From assembly GCA_029532625.1 (NCBI GenBank), contig JARFXM010000011.1, forward strand, positions 2,418,001 to 2,482,000: a DNA stretch of 64,000 bases. The letters run 5' to 3'. This document shows, piece after piece, positions 34,817 to 46,952 of this stretch (position 1 is the stretch's first letter; each line of letters opens with the position of its first letter). Below the pieces are notes generated by a model. The model saw only the letters and a list, made by a program, of their open reading frames with translations, searched no databases and had not been told where the DNA came from. Position numbers and translations under genes: made by a program. This DNA is from Lomentospora prolificans (lineage: Eukaryota > Ascomycota > Sordariomycetes > Microascales > Microascaceae).

Positions 34817-34825
34817 TTATCTGAT
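34817..34825 (-). promoter_or_regulatory. SreA-type GATA site (ATCAGATAA)
   Basis: Exact ATCWGATAA on the minus strand, about 1.3 kb upstream of the ABC transporter start and in the same shared space as the site at 33858. Confidence 0.58.
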
Positions 34826-36115
34826 CCGAGATCCCTGACATCCCAATTTCTGACGTGGGTGGGATGCCGGCCGATATCGGAAGCCAACGTCAGGCAACTT
34901 CCGCACGATTTGCACCGTTTCGAGGCTAGCTTCAGTTCCGTTTTATTCGACAACGAGCGAACGGTGGCCGGGTGTAGCCAGGCAATGCAGCACCCCGTCC
35001 TGTACCTATGGTATCAATCTTGCCAAGTCTCTGACCCGAGAACAGGCCCCAACCGACCAAAAGTACTCGACTTGACCACCACAAGCAGAAAGGCTACAAA
35101 ACTCACTCGATCATCAGTGGGTTGGCCTCGTCCCACAACTCGACTGTTTCCCGGCCATTGTGAAGTATTAGTTCACGCGTAAATGCCACCGAGTTGACAC
35201 GATCCGATTCTGATTGAGCATTTCTATGGCCAAGGAAAGTGTTGCTGTGGTCTCATGGGAAGGAAATCTGCACAAGTAGTAGGTCTTGACCCAGTAATAG
35301 TAGCCAATCTTTATTGCTTCTATGGGTATATTGCTTGGCTCGGCTGTGGCAGAGTAGCATTGTCCCTCAAGTTCGTGACACTGTGAACAACGTCCTTCCA
35401 GCTCTTCCCAAATGTATCCAGATTGGATTTTTGCCTCATGCTGCCTTTTCTTATTCGGGTCATAGTCCCCTCTTTGAAGATGTTACCCCCATGCAGTGTT
35501 TGCTTTGATACTACCTTCTGGTTTCCTTCCACCGCCTCACTCAGTCCTGTATACACCACGGCCATGGAAAAACTCGTTCACACACCCCCACTCTCACCCT
35601 AACCACCACACCCCCTGACCCTAGCTCTGACACTTGTCTCTCTCTTCCCGCGTGGAGCTTTTACGTCTTCCTCATCTGGCTTGTCCCTGAGCTTGGCCAC
35701 CTACCCTCTGGCATGAGCTAAGAGTAGCACGGCAGGCCATTAGGGGAACCCACTTTTGGACTATTCACATTTCAGCCGACACAGGCATTTCCTTCATGGC
35801 TTGGTTGCATCTGTCTTGCAGTGCCATCTAGGCCTAGCTCCAGTAACAAGCAGAGTAGAAAAGAGGAAAAAAAAGAAAAAAAAAAAGCGACAAAAAAAGG
35901 CAGATGGTTCCAATGGAGCTTGGTCCCCCACCGCACAGAGGTTCCCTGAAAATGCTTTGGAGGCTTTGTTCGCCATTGTCTCCGAATTAAAACCACCCTC
36001 CAGTCGTTCTGTATAGCTCTTCGTAGCTTCTTTTCTTCCTTGTCGCCGAGCTTGTCCTGCAATCGGCCTGTGAGGACTAAAGAGCCAAGCCTGCGCATCT
36101 TCAAGTCTGCCCATC

Positions 36116-39100
36116 ATGGCCGAGCCTGAAGTCGTCGCTGAGAAGCGCACCGCCGCCGTAGAAGCTCCCACGTCAGAGACTTCGGAATCTCCCAAGGAAC
36201 AGGTAAGATATCGTGTTGGTCTATTTGCGATTCTGCGGTGATCAAGACGCTCTCGCGCACAGCCTATACTCGCTGTGAGATCCCAGGCGACACCTTGGTC
36301 AATTCACAATACTTACACAAGCATTCCTTAGCCACCCAAGACGAGCATCCTCACATTCTTCCAACTCCTCTTCTACGCAAATCCGACATGGCGCGACGTC
36401 CTGCTCCTTCTTGTCGGCACAGTTTCTGCCATTGCATCGGGAGTCCCTTTCCCCCTCATGGGTATCATCTTCGGTCAGCTCTTGGACGACATGAACGACA
36501 GCAGCTGCGACAACCCCGGCTCCACCATCACAGACCCTGTAGCCGCGAAGGAGTTGCAAGACCACCTTCAGAGCGAGGTTAACAAAAAGGTTCTCATCCT
36601 TGTGTATCTTGGAATTGCCTCTTTCGTTCTCATCTACGTCTATATTGTTTGCTGGAACCTGTTCAGCCAGCGCCTAGCCCAGCGTCTCAGGGAAATGTAC
36701 TTCATCACCCTTCTCGGCCAGGATGCCACTTTCTTCGACACCCGCAAGGCTGGTGAGGTCTCGTCCCGACTCAACAGCGACATCCAGGTCGTCCAATCGG
36801 GCACCTCGGAAAAGGTCGGCATGTACATCGCGACCATATCTTTCTTCATCACCGCCTATGTCGTAGGCTTCACTCGCGACGCCAAGCTCGCTGGAATGCT
36901 CATTTCTCTGGCGCCTGCCTTCTTGCTCATGGGTGTCCTCGGCGGTCATTTCATAGAGAAGTTCACTGGCGCGGTTTCTGCGGCTATCGGACAGGCTTCG
37001 TCCGTCGCCTCAGAGGCCTTAAACCATATATCCGTCGTACACGCTTTCAGCGCGGCCCCGCGGCTTGAGAAGAAGTTCTCAAGCAGCATGCTGGAGGCGC
37101 GCAAGGCTGGTATTAAGAAAGCTAATACCAGCGCTGTACAGGCGGGTGCTCTGTACTTCATTGCTTTTTCTGCCAATGCGTTGGCTTTCTGGCAGGGGAG
37201 TATCAAAATTGCGCAGACAGTCGAAGGGAATGGCAGCGACGCATCCATTGGTCAGATTTACACCGTCGTATTCCTCATTGTCGATGGTAAGTGTTAATTG
37301 CGCCTGAAAGGACTGGGCTTGAAAATATGAATAACTAACGATATATAGCCTGCGTGCTTCTTAGTCAGGTCGCTCCATTCCTCTCCATGTTCAGCGCCGC
37401 TTCGGCGGCCTTTGTCAAACTGAGAGACGACATCAACCATAAGCCTGCCATCAATGGAACCGGTGAAGAAGGACTAAAGCCCGAGAAGCCATCCGAAGGA
37501 ACAATAGAGTTCCGAGACGTTGAGTTTGCCTATCCTTCGCGCCCAGACCAGACGACTCTTAATGGTGTATCCATCAAGATCCCCGCCGGAAAGCACACCG
37601 CCGTTGTCGGACCCTCAGGTGGCGGCAAGTCGACGATTGTCGCCTTGATTATGCGTCTCTACGATCCAATTAAGGGAGAGCTCCTCCTGGACGACGTTCC
37701 CCTCAAGAATTACAACGTCAGGTATATCCGAAGCCTCATCGGCATGGTTCAACAGGAACCTACCCTTCTCAACCGATCTGTCCTGGAAAACATTGCCCTT
37801 GGCCTTTTCAACTCTTCCAATCCTAGGCATGCCGAACTTCAATCCACTCTTCTGAGCGCCGACTTGGCGAATCTTGCTGCTGAAGTGAAGGACGGCAAGG
37901 ACTTGATTGAGGCCTCTGCGAGTTACAGTGCTAGTGTTCAGACCATCGCCAAGCTCGTATCCGAGGCTGCCGATCTTGCGGATGCCTCCTCTTTTATCAA
38001 GAAGCTTCAGTTTGGTTTCGGAACTCTTGTTGGAACGGGCGGTTCGCAACTTAGTGGTGGCCAGAGGCAACGTGTCGCCTTGGCTCGAGCCCTCATCAGA
38101 GACCCCAAGATCCTAGTCCTCGATGAGGCTACTGCCTCTTTGGACTCCGCCACTGAACAGCGTATTCAGGCCAACCTAGAGCGTATTGCCCAGGGTCGCT
38201 CGGTTCTCTCCGTTGCTCACCGTCTCTCTACTATCAAAAACGCCGACAACATCATCGTCTTCAAGGCTGGTGCCGTGGTCGAACAGGGTAATCACGCTGA
38301 ACTCATTGCTCACGGTGGTGAGTACGCTGAGCTCGTTCGGCTTCAGAGTTTGAACAAGGAGGATGAAGATGACAATGCCTCTACCGTCCGGGAGGAGAGC
38401 TCCATCGAACTTGCAAAGGTCGGCCCAATTGTTAGTGTCAAGAGTGAGAAGGCCGCCAACGAGCCCCCTAGCAGCGCAGGAACAGGATCCGAGGCCAGCA
38501 AGCAAACCGATGAGGACGATGTTTTGAAGAGACCCATGGGAGGTGGTACCGTCCTTAAGAAAATTAGTTACTTTATCCGCCCAAACATTCCTTTCCTGAT
38601 CGCCGGAGCCATCGCTGCCTTCATCGTCGGCTGCACATACTCGGCTACAGGTATCATCTTTGGACAGACCGTTGGCAAGGTCAACTCCTGCACCGAGCCC
38701 GATAGAATCCGATCGCTCGGTAAGCTCATGTCGGGAATGTTCTTCATGCTGGCCTGCGTGGAATTCCTCGCCAACTTTACCAGTTGGTCTTCTTTCGGTC
38801 TCATCTCAGAGAAGCTTCTGTACCGATTGAGGGTCTTGTCTTTCCGCTCGCTCTTCAAACAGGGTCTAGACTTCCATCAGTCCCACAGTCGCGACCCTTC
38901 CAGCTTACTGTCCATCATTACCAAGGATACCACCGAGCTCGGTGGCTTCAGTGGATCAGTCATGGGGACTCTCCTCGCTGTCACCGTCAACCTTCTCGTC
39001 GCCATTATCCTTTCGCACATCATGGCCTGGAAGATTGCCATCGTCTGCCTCGTCCTTATTCCTATCCAATTTGGGGCTGGAATTATGCAGATGCTTGAGC

Positions 39101-40368
39101 TCGCCCGTCACCAGAGGCGCCATACAGAGGCGTTCTCCAAGGCTGTTGGTATCACTGTCGAGGCTGTCAACTCTATCAAGACCATCTCCACCCTATCTCT
39201 CGAGCAGGAGGTCTATCACACCTATCGTCGTGTTCTCAAGAAGCCTCGCAAGGAGATGACTGGTGCTAGTGTCTACGTTAACCTATATCTGGCTATCGCT
39301 TACTCCATTGGTAACTTTATCTACTCGTTCGCCTACTGGTGGGGTGCCAAATTGATCATCAAGGGAGAGTATAGTCCCACTCAGTTCTTCACCATTCTCA
39401 TCGCCATGCTTGTCGGTGCTCAGCTTTGGGGCCAAATGTTCGCCCTCGCTCCCGAGGTCACCCGTGCCCGCTTGGCTGCTTCTCGTGTTCTTAACCTTGT
39501 TGACCTCGGCCAAGCCGAGGGCGACAAGCGCCCTACTCTCCCTGATCTTGAGCGCAAGAGTGAGAGGGATGCTGAGGCTGCCGTTGACGCTACCAACGGA
39601 TCGGGCCTCCCCAATGGAACCGGCGGCCTCAGGGTTTCCTTCAAGGACGTCACCTTCTCGTACCCTGCTAGACCCGAGCTTACCATCCTGGAGAAGGTTT
39701 CCTTTGAGCTGGAGCCCGGAAAATTCTGCGGCCTCGTCGGTCCCTCGGGAGCCGGAAAGTCTACTATCATGGCCCTCGTTCAGGGCATGTACAAGACTTC
39801 TTCCGGCTCCGTGCAACTTGACGGCGTAGATATTGGCCGCATGGAGAACGCCTCCTTCCGCGACCAAATCGCCATCGTCCCTCAAGACCCTGCCCTCTTT
39901 GATGGTACTATCCGGTTCAATGTCGGCCTCGGAGCCAGGCCAGGCCAGGAAGCGACTCGAGAAGAGATTGAGGCCGCGTGCAGGGTCGCCAACATGCACG
40001 ACGTTATCATGGCTCTCCCTCAGGGCTACGATACCGAGTGCGGGCCGAACGGCTCTCGGCTATCTGGTGGTCAAAGGCAGCGTCTCGCCATTGCGCGTGC
40101 GCTCGTGAGGAAGCCGAGATTACTCCTCCTCGACGAGAGTACGAGTGCCCTCGATGCCGAAAACGAAAGAGCGCTACAAGAGGGGTTGGAGAGGGCCGCG
40201 AGGGGTATTACCGTGTTAGCGATCACGCACAGGATCCACACAGTTAGGAGGGCGGATATCATCCTCGTCGTCGAGGGCGGGAGGGTCGTGGACCAGGGCA
40301 CGCACGACGATCTCATCCAGACGAGCGAGAGCTATAGAGCCAATGCTCTGCACCAGCAACTCCACTAG
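36116..40368 (+). CDS. Full-length ABCB-family ABC transporter, SitT-like
   Basis: Three exons: 36116-36202, 36332-37286 and 37349-40368, 1353 residues. Introns have GTAAGA/CTTAG and GTAAGT/TATAG borders (the second with an ACTAAC branch point). The layout is (TMD-NBD)x2. NBD1: Walker A GPSGGGKST near residue 435, LSGGQRQR, Walker B ILVLDEATASLD. NBD2: Walker A GPSGAGKST near 1145, LSGGQRQR, Walker B LLLLDESTSALD. Both sites carry the catalytic Glu after the Walker B Asp. A charged linker (NKEDEDDNAST ...) joins the halves. The overall form is that of P-glycoprotein-type exporters. In Aspergillus the homologous cluster contains the ABCB gene sitT. Its place at the end of this cluster, divergent from the AIF-like gene with shared SreA-type sites, suggests siderophore export or vacuolar transport of siderophore breakdown products. 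A general multidrug role cannot be excluded. Confidence 0.88.
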
Positions 40369-41924
40369 ATGGAGCGTTGCTTGGTCTAGACGCGTTTTCT
40401 CGCTTGGCGCTTCTCGTTTTAGTCGAGTTGTCTCGTGCGTTATGTGCGCGCCAGTGGATTCTAGCAATTGCGACTATTGATCGGCTGGGGCGGGCGGGTT
40501 GAGTTGTTTCCCCCCCCCCCCCCCCCTTTCTTTCTTGTATATTTATATTACGTGCTACTATGGGCTTGGGAACTGGTATTATTTTATTTTATTTCTTTTT
40601 GTGGTCGTTGTAATCTCGTCTGCTTTTGCATTTTGAAGCATAGCTGAAAACTAGAGAGACATGGAATAGCATCTAATTACTAGATTTTTATCCCCAACAC
40701 TGCTGAAAATGGAGCAAGTGCTAGCTCGGTCGGGATGGGATGCGGTGCTGCACGGCGTCGTCCCTCTGATACGATCAGGGTCGATGGAGGGCTTCAGCGT
40801 CCGGATGAAGCTTTTCATGCGGCAGCCTGCAGCAATGTGCAGCAGATGACTCTGAAGCCAGCCTGCACTAAGCTGGATCGGGTAGAATCCTCCACCGAGA
40901 GCCCCGCCAGCCAAGATGGCAGTACCCAATCAAAGATGCAAGTCTTAATCATTGTATCACGAGTGGTTGGTGTGTCGGGGATGAAAAAGCCCCCCTGAAG
41001 ACTGAAACTCACGAGAAGTTCATGAGAAGAGAGACGCAATCTGAGAAAGAGCAAGTTGTTGAGAAAGTTGGGGGGAGATGACTAAGCCCGTATATTGGTA
41101 ACTTCGGAAATTTTGCGTTGCGGCTTCACCAGAAAGGCGGATGCACATGGTTTGTTTCATTGGCTCTTAAGGAACAGTTTGGCTTCTTTGCCTCCAGACT
41201 ACACACCATCTTGCCATCATCGATTGCGTCACACCAAGGGTCGACCTGCAAATTCGGGGCCCCAGCATGGATTAATCCCTCTATCCCTCGCAAAGATTGG
41301 CCGACTTGTCCGCCCCATTGTATTAAGCTGGAGAACTGGGCCCACGCAAACCACGCTTTGCTTTGCAGCGGGCTCGCCCTTGTCAAGGTAGTTAGTCTTT
41401 GACATTTTTGAACCAAGCCCTGCTAGCCTCCCTCCCATGACCAGCCAAGGGAACAGGAAGGTTGCGACTATCATCAGCAACGAGACCTCTGCTGGCCTCC
41501 CGCTAAACCTCCCTTATCTGACAAAGTACCCCCATAAGCCCTCAACCTCGACTAAGCGAGCCTTTCTCTTTCAACCATTACCGTCCTTTTACCGATCTTG
41601 ACCCACCACGCACCCCACGGCAGAAAGCACCAATCGTTAACCATTACTCCCACAACCCCTTCTGGGCGTCCCTCCTCGAACAACCGCATTGCTTCCGATA
41701 CATGGAGCGGCACTCGAGGCTTTCACCAAGCAACGGAAAGAGGAGGGATCGCGAGTCTTAGGACCAAAACAAACCCACACGGCGGTGACAACGACCCGGC
41801 TCTGGAAGAGTACGAACTTGGCGATTACGTCGCGATCCGGGCCCACAGGGATCAGCTCGAGAAAGAGTCGAGAAGAACAGCCAAACGAGAGGAAAAGCTC
41901 CGCTGGCTCAACGAGCAGGACGAG
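40369..41924. other. Intergenic, ABC 3' end to SPX transporter promoter
   Basis: Contains a 17-nt C run (40510-40526) just past the ABC gene and a one-mismatch GATA site (41514-41522). A frame open in phase with the SPX gene from 41598 is noted under that gene. No other gene recognised. Confidence 0.5.
40510..40526. repeat. Poly-C homopolymer, 17 nt
   Basis: Uninterrupted run of 17 C in the ABC transporter 3' flank. Confidence 0.95.
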
Positions 41925-44684
41925 ATGAAGTTCTCACACAGCATCCAGTTTAATGCGGTGCCTGACTGGAGTAGCCAGTATCTCGCTTATAGCAACCTAA
42001 AGAAGCTGTGAGTAAACTTGGAGCGCTGTCGCATCAATGTCATGGACCCCTGAGCTAATCGACTCCTCCCTTTTTCTTTTTCTCCTGTGGTAGGATATAT
42101 CAGCTCGAAAAAAATGCCCACGATGCTGCTGCTGCCGCCGCCTCCGCCGACACCGAATCAACACCCCTCGTGGGAGGTGAAGACCCCGAAACCATCTTCC
42201 AGCGCGCACTAGTCCCAGAGCTCCGCAAGATAACCTCTTTTTACACCTCAAAGGAGGCCGAGCTTTACGAAGACACGGAAAAATTGCTCCGGGAGGTTGA
42301 TCAGTTCGACTCGGCAGGCGCGGGCAGCAACACGCGCCGATACAGTGTCATCAGCCACGAGTCGGACAATGTCGATGATAGCGACGAGGATGATGAGACT
42401 GCAGGATTGACCAGGGGCAACTCCGGTCGCCGCAAGTCGATTCAGAGCATACAGACCGGCCTCATGACCGGATCGACCGAATTCGGGAAAGCCCTTCGCC
42501 GACAACAAAGCACGCTGGTTGATGACTATGCCGAGCAATCGCTGGCATATTCGACCGGCATTGTCCTCAAGAAGCGAATCACCACCCTCTACGTGCAGTT
42601 GTGCGAGCTCAAGTCGTACGTACAGTTGAACAAGACAGGTTTCGGTAAGATCCTCAAAAAGTTTGATAAGATTCTTCACAAGGAGCTACGCGCCCGTTTC
42701 ATGGAGGAATCCGTCCTCCGTGCCTACCCATTCAAGGCCGACACGTTGAAGGAATTGGAAGATAGGATTTCAAAAATGGAGGAGGCATATGCCGGCGTCG
42801 CTACCTATGGTGACTTGACGGCGGCAAAGCAAGCCTTGCGCGCCCATCTCAGGGAACACGTCGTGTGGGAACGTAACACTGTATGGCGGGACATGATAGG
42901 TCTAGAGCGGAGAGCGGAGGCTGCTCGTCTTGGCAGGGCAATTCTCGGTACGGAGCAGGGTACCGTGCTCCAAGGCGACGACGACAAGCTGCCTGACACC
43001 AAGGACGTGTCCACCCCGTTCGGACACATCAGGCTTCCCGTATGGTTGGCGAACAGTGCCATGTTTACGCTTCTGCTTGTCATTGCCGTCTTCTTCGCGG
43101 TCTTGACGATTCCCATCATGGAGAAGCCAGAACAGCAGAACTGCTTAGCTCTTTTGGTGTTTGTCAGTTTGCTATGGGCTACAGAGGTATGTTCTCTCAC
43201 ACTGAGATGGTAGCACCCATGGTTTGCTCGAAGCTGACTGAATCTACAATAGGCCATTCCCCTGTTTGTAACCTCGCTCATCATTCCCTTCCTCTGCGTC
43301 GTCCTCCGCGTGGCGCATTCGGAGACTAAACCTAGTGAGCGACTCGACTCGAAAGCTGCTGCGAAATACATTTTCTCGGCTATGTGGACGCCGGTCATTA
43401 TGCTTCTGCTTGGTGGTTTTACCCTTGCCGCGGCGCTGTCGAAGTGCAGGATCGATAAGTATCTCGCCACATTTGTTCTTAGCAAGGCGGGAACAACGCC
43501 TCGAGTCGTGCTGTTGGCTATCATGTCTGTTGCCGCCTTTGCAAGTATGCTGATCAGCAACGTGGCGGCCCCGGTTCTCTGCTTTTCCATTGTTGAAGTG
43601 AGTGTTGCTAAATCGTCTTTCCCACCCTCTGTGATCATCGTGCTAATGGGAATCGCCAAAAATAGCCCATGCTTCGAACCCTCCCTTCAGGGTCAAACAT
43701 GTCCAAGGCTGTGATTCTCGGCATCGCACTTGCATCCAACATTGGCGGTATGCTCTCGCCGATTGCGTCGCCTCAGAACGTTGTGGCCATGGGGATCATG
43801 AATCCTGCTCCCACATGGCCTCAGTGGTTTTTCATTGTGATCCCCGTGGGTCTCGTTTCGATTCTTCTCATCTGGCTGCTACTTCTCGTCTTTTTCCAGC
43901 CCGGTCGGGGGACCACGCTTTCGCCCATCCGATCTATGAAGGAGAGATTCTCGGGTGTCCAGTGGTTCGTGTCTGTAGTTGCCATCTCGACGATCGGTCT
44001 CTGGTGCGCCAGCAAGTCTCTCGAGCCCGTGTTTGGCGACATGGGTGTGATTGCCATCATCCCCATGGCACTCTTCTTCGGTAGCGGTATTCTGACCAAG
44101 GAGGACTTTAACAACTTCCCCTGGACCATCATCATCCTCGCAGCTGGCGGGCTATCCCTTGGCAAGGCGGTTGATTCTTCTGGCCTGCTTCACACGGTTG
44201 GCGGCATCGTGACGGATAAGGTGCAAGACATGAGCCTGTACTCAATTCTTGTCATTTTCTCGGCGCTTATCCTCGTCATTGCCACCTTCATCAGTCATAC
44301 GGTAGCGGCGCTCATCATCCTGCCGCTCGTCCACAGCGTTGGAGAGCGCATGGAAGTTCCTGCGCCCAACATTTTGGTTATGGCGGGTGTGTTGATGTGC
44401 AGTGCTGCTATGGGCTTACCCACAAGTGGATTCCCCAATATGAGTAAGTTATTATCTCGGAAACCTTTCCGTTCCCTTCCACTGGAATGCCGTACTGATT
44501 TGTATTCTTTTTTTCTTTTTCTTTTCTCTCTACAGCTGCCATTATGAAGGAAGATGCCACCGGAAGAAGGTATCTTACTGTCAAACACTTCATCAGCGCT
44601 GGTGTCCCAAGCAGCATCCTTACCCTCGCTGTGACGGTGACGCTTGGATACCTCATCATGTCGGCCGTCGGCCTTGACTCGTAG
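41925..44684 (+). CDS. SPX-domain low-affinity phosphate transporter (PHO87/PHO90/PHO91 type)
   Basis: Five exons: 41925-42007, 42094-43186, 43253-43597, 43666-44443 and 44536-44684, 815 residues. All introns have GT..AG borders and matching phases. The N-terminus MKFSHSIQFNAVPDW is the hallmark start of an SPX domain, the inositol-pyrophosphate phosphate sensor. The domain extends to about residue 290, with ITTLYVQLCELKSYVQLNKTGFGKILKKFDK as its conserved lysine-rich helix. The C-terminal half is a divalent anion:Na+ symporter-like membrane domain with about 12 hydrophobic segments and motifs such as LASNIGGMLSPIASPQN and a late MGLPTSGFPN. In yeast these proteins carry low-affinity phosphate uptake (Pho87/Pho90) or vacuolar phosphate export (Pho91); sequence reading does not decide between them. 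The frame stays open 109 codons upstream to an ATG at 41598. I chose 41925 because SPX domains begin at this Met. Confidence 0.92.
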
Positions 44685-45331
44685 CTTTCCGCGGAGCCAT
44701 TTGGGCTTGCCTTGATATTATATATCTACGCCATTTATCGCCACCTCGAGGGGAGTTTGTCTTCTTGTTAAGTGATGTATTTTTGTTTGCTGGTTCTATT
44801 TTTGCGGGAACACTTGTAGAGCGAACAAAGCATTCCAGGAGTTCTTAGAGGATGGAGACGCTTTCGACACAGCGGGGGTTTCTAGGAATAGCATCCGATA
44901 TCGTTGAGTCAATTCGCGCGCTAGGAGAATTGGTTTGTTCTCTCCTTTGCGCGTATGTGAATATCTGGTCAATTGTATTTCATTCAAGCCTCGTGAAGTC
45001 GCGGTGATAGTATCTGACAGCTGGCTGCGGGCGGCGGTCTGGCGTTAACTTAGTCATGACGCTGGCTGGCTGACTTGGGACTCGAATTACTGGTTTCGAT
45101 CACTTCCAGCTGCTGGCTGCAAGGGGAGCTTCGGGAGCTTGCGGTTCCATGACGACAATCAGATGCTTGTGTCTTGTTTTTTTTTTTCCTTCTCCCTCGA
45201 CGATTCCGACCCCTTTGGATCCGGCGAAGCGCCAGCTGGCAAACGACTCGGAACCACACGTTTTCCAGTTCGTCTCCTGGCTGTCGCCGACGGGGCCAGC
45301 AACCCCTCACTGATTTAATCTATCTGTCGCG
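44685..45331. other. Intergenic
   Basis: The 3' flank of the SPX transporter and the promoter of the Rab prenyltransferase alpha gene. No coding signal recognised. Confidence 0.5.
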
Positions 45332-46952
45332 ATGGCTAGTGTAAGATCACTTTCCCTTTCTCGTAAAATACTCGACACTTCGAGGGGCTAGTAAACAGTC
45401 GGGTCGCTTAGCTATGCGCTTCTGAATTACGCAATCTGCCATCGTCGCTCGAGGTCTAGAAGGAAAAGGCTAATGTGACGAGGGCATTGTAAAGCACGGC
45501 ATAGCCCGGACGAAACAGTATCGCACCGCCGACCAGCGCCAGCAGGACCAGGTCCGCATCGAAAAGTACCGCAGCCTCGAAGACTCGATACGCGCAAGAG
45601 TAAGCTCCCTTTTCCCCATATATATATATATATATATTCTCGCATGTGCCTTATGTTTAGCTCAGGGCGCACGCGATTGACACTGAGTGATTAGGTGGCC
45701 GCGAAAGACTACGCTCAAGACACGTTTGACCTCTCGACAAAGCTACTGCGCGCGAACCCGGAATACTACACAATATGGAACGTCCGCAAGCGTTGCCTAA
45801 TCTCTGGTATATTCTGCGGATCGTCGGATGGGCCCTCGCGCTCGAAGGCGTCGCCGAGTTCTACAGCAGCGCCCACTGGCACACCCTCCTGCGACGACTC
45901 ATCTACCTCTTCCTCGACAAGGATCCCGCAAGACCAACCCTCCCAGACAACCTGGAAGAGTGGTACAATAGCTAGCGATGAGGGCCACGATGCGAAAGTT
46001 GACGATGAAGGCACTGCGGCTGCTGAGGCTGCGAAGAGGAAAGTAGAGGATCAGCAACGACATGATCTCGATGTCATCAAGTCGGAGCTCCTGTTCACCG
46101 TCCCACTCCTAATGGAGTTCCCAAAGTGCTACTGGATCTGGAATCATAGGCTTTGGATACTAAACCAGGCGATAGCTCTGCTTCCCGTACCTCTGGCGCG
46201 GCAGGTATGGGAGCAGGAGCTCGGCCTCGCGAGCAAGATGCTCAACAAGGACAAGAGAAACTTCCACGCCTGGGGATACAGGAGACGAGTCGTTCGGCAG
46301 CTCGAGGACCCGGCGCTAGCCGGCAAGAGCATGGTGGAGCCCGAGTTCAAGTATACGAGGGCGATGATCGAACAGGACTTGTCCAATTTTTCAGCGTGGC
46401 ATAATCGGAGCAAGTTGATTCCGCGGCTGCTGGACGAGCGCGGGGCGGACGTCGCTGCGAGGACGAAGCTCCTGGAAGAGGGTAACGTATTTGCGCCTGC
46501 TCGTGCTGAAGTGGTGTAGCGTGCTAACTCTTTGTCCTGTTTCGTTTGTTTCTTTGCAAATAGAGCTTGCGCTACTGCAGAATGCGATTAATGTTGGGCC
46601 AGAAGACCAATCTCTATGGTACTATCACCAGTTTTTACTTCTCAACATTATCTCCAAAGACCCGAACACGAGCTTCGTTTCGCATCTTTCGCCGAGCCAG
46701 AGATTACAGTATATTGACGAGGAGATGGAGAATATCAAGGATTTGTTAGAAGATTACGTCGATATCAAGTGGATATACGAAGCGCTCCTCGAGTGTACGC
46801 TGGCGAAAACGACAATCGAAGATAGCGTCGAAAACATTGGAAGCGACCGGAAGGAAGAGGTAAAGGCTTGGCTTACGAAGCTGAAGGAGCTGGATCCGAT
46901 GAGACAGGGGAGGTGGCAGGACGTGGAGAAGATGTATGGACTATTAGAGTGA
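45332..46952 (+). CDS. bet4: Rab geranylgeranyltransferase alpha subunit (Bet4)
   Basis: Four exons: 45332-45340 (only MAS), 45495-45599, 45695-46481 and 46564-46952, 429 residues. The nine-base first exon is supported because splicing gives MASHGIARTK, the usual fungal Bet4 start, with a GTAAGA donor and an AAAG acceptor. Prenyltransferase alpha repeats are visible in order: NPEYYTIWNVRKRCL, YWIWNHRLWIL, NFHAWGYRRRVV, NFSAWHNRSKLI and LWYYHQFLLL. The protein pairs with Bet2 and the escort protein to attach geranylgeranyl groups to Rab GTPases. A charged, Ser/Thr/Pro-rich insertion (about residues 75-130) sits between repeats 1 and 2. Intron 2 contains an (AT)10 tract at 45618-45637. Confidence 0.93.
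45618..45637. repeat. (AT)10 microsatellite in bet4 intron 2
   Basis: Ten uninterrupted AT dinucleotides inside the intron at 45600-45694. Confidence 0.95.

Larger units (their letters stand above)
33284..36115. other. 2.83-kb divergent intergenic region between AIF-like and ABC genes
   Basis: No gene recognised. It contains two exact SreA-type sites (33858 and 34817) and an A-rich tract near 35865-35900. The promoter regions of both flanking genes lie here. Confidence 0.5.

Noticed and set aside
41514..41522. TTATCTGAC before the SPX transporter as an SreA site
   Set aside because: One mismatch and next to a phosphate gene with no known iron link.
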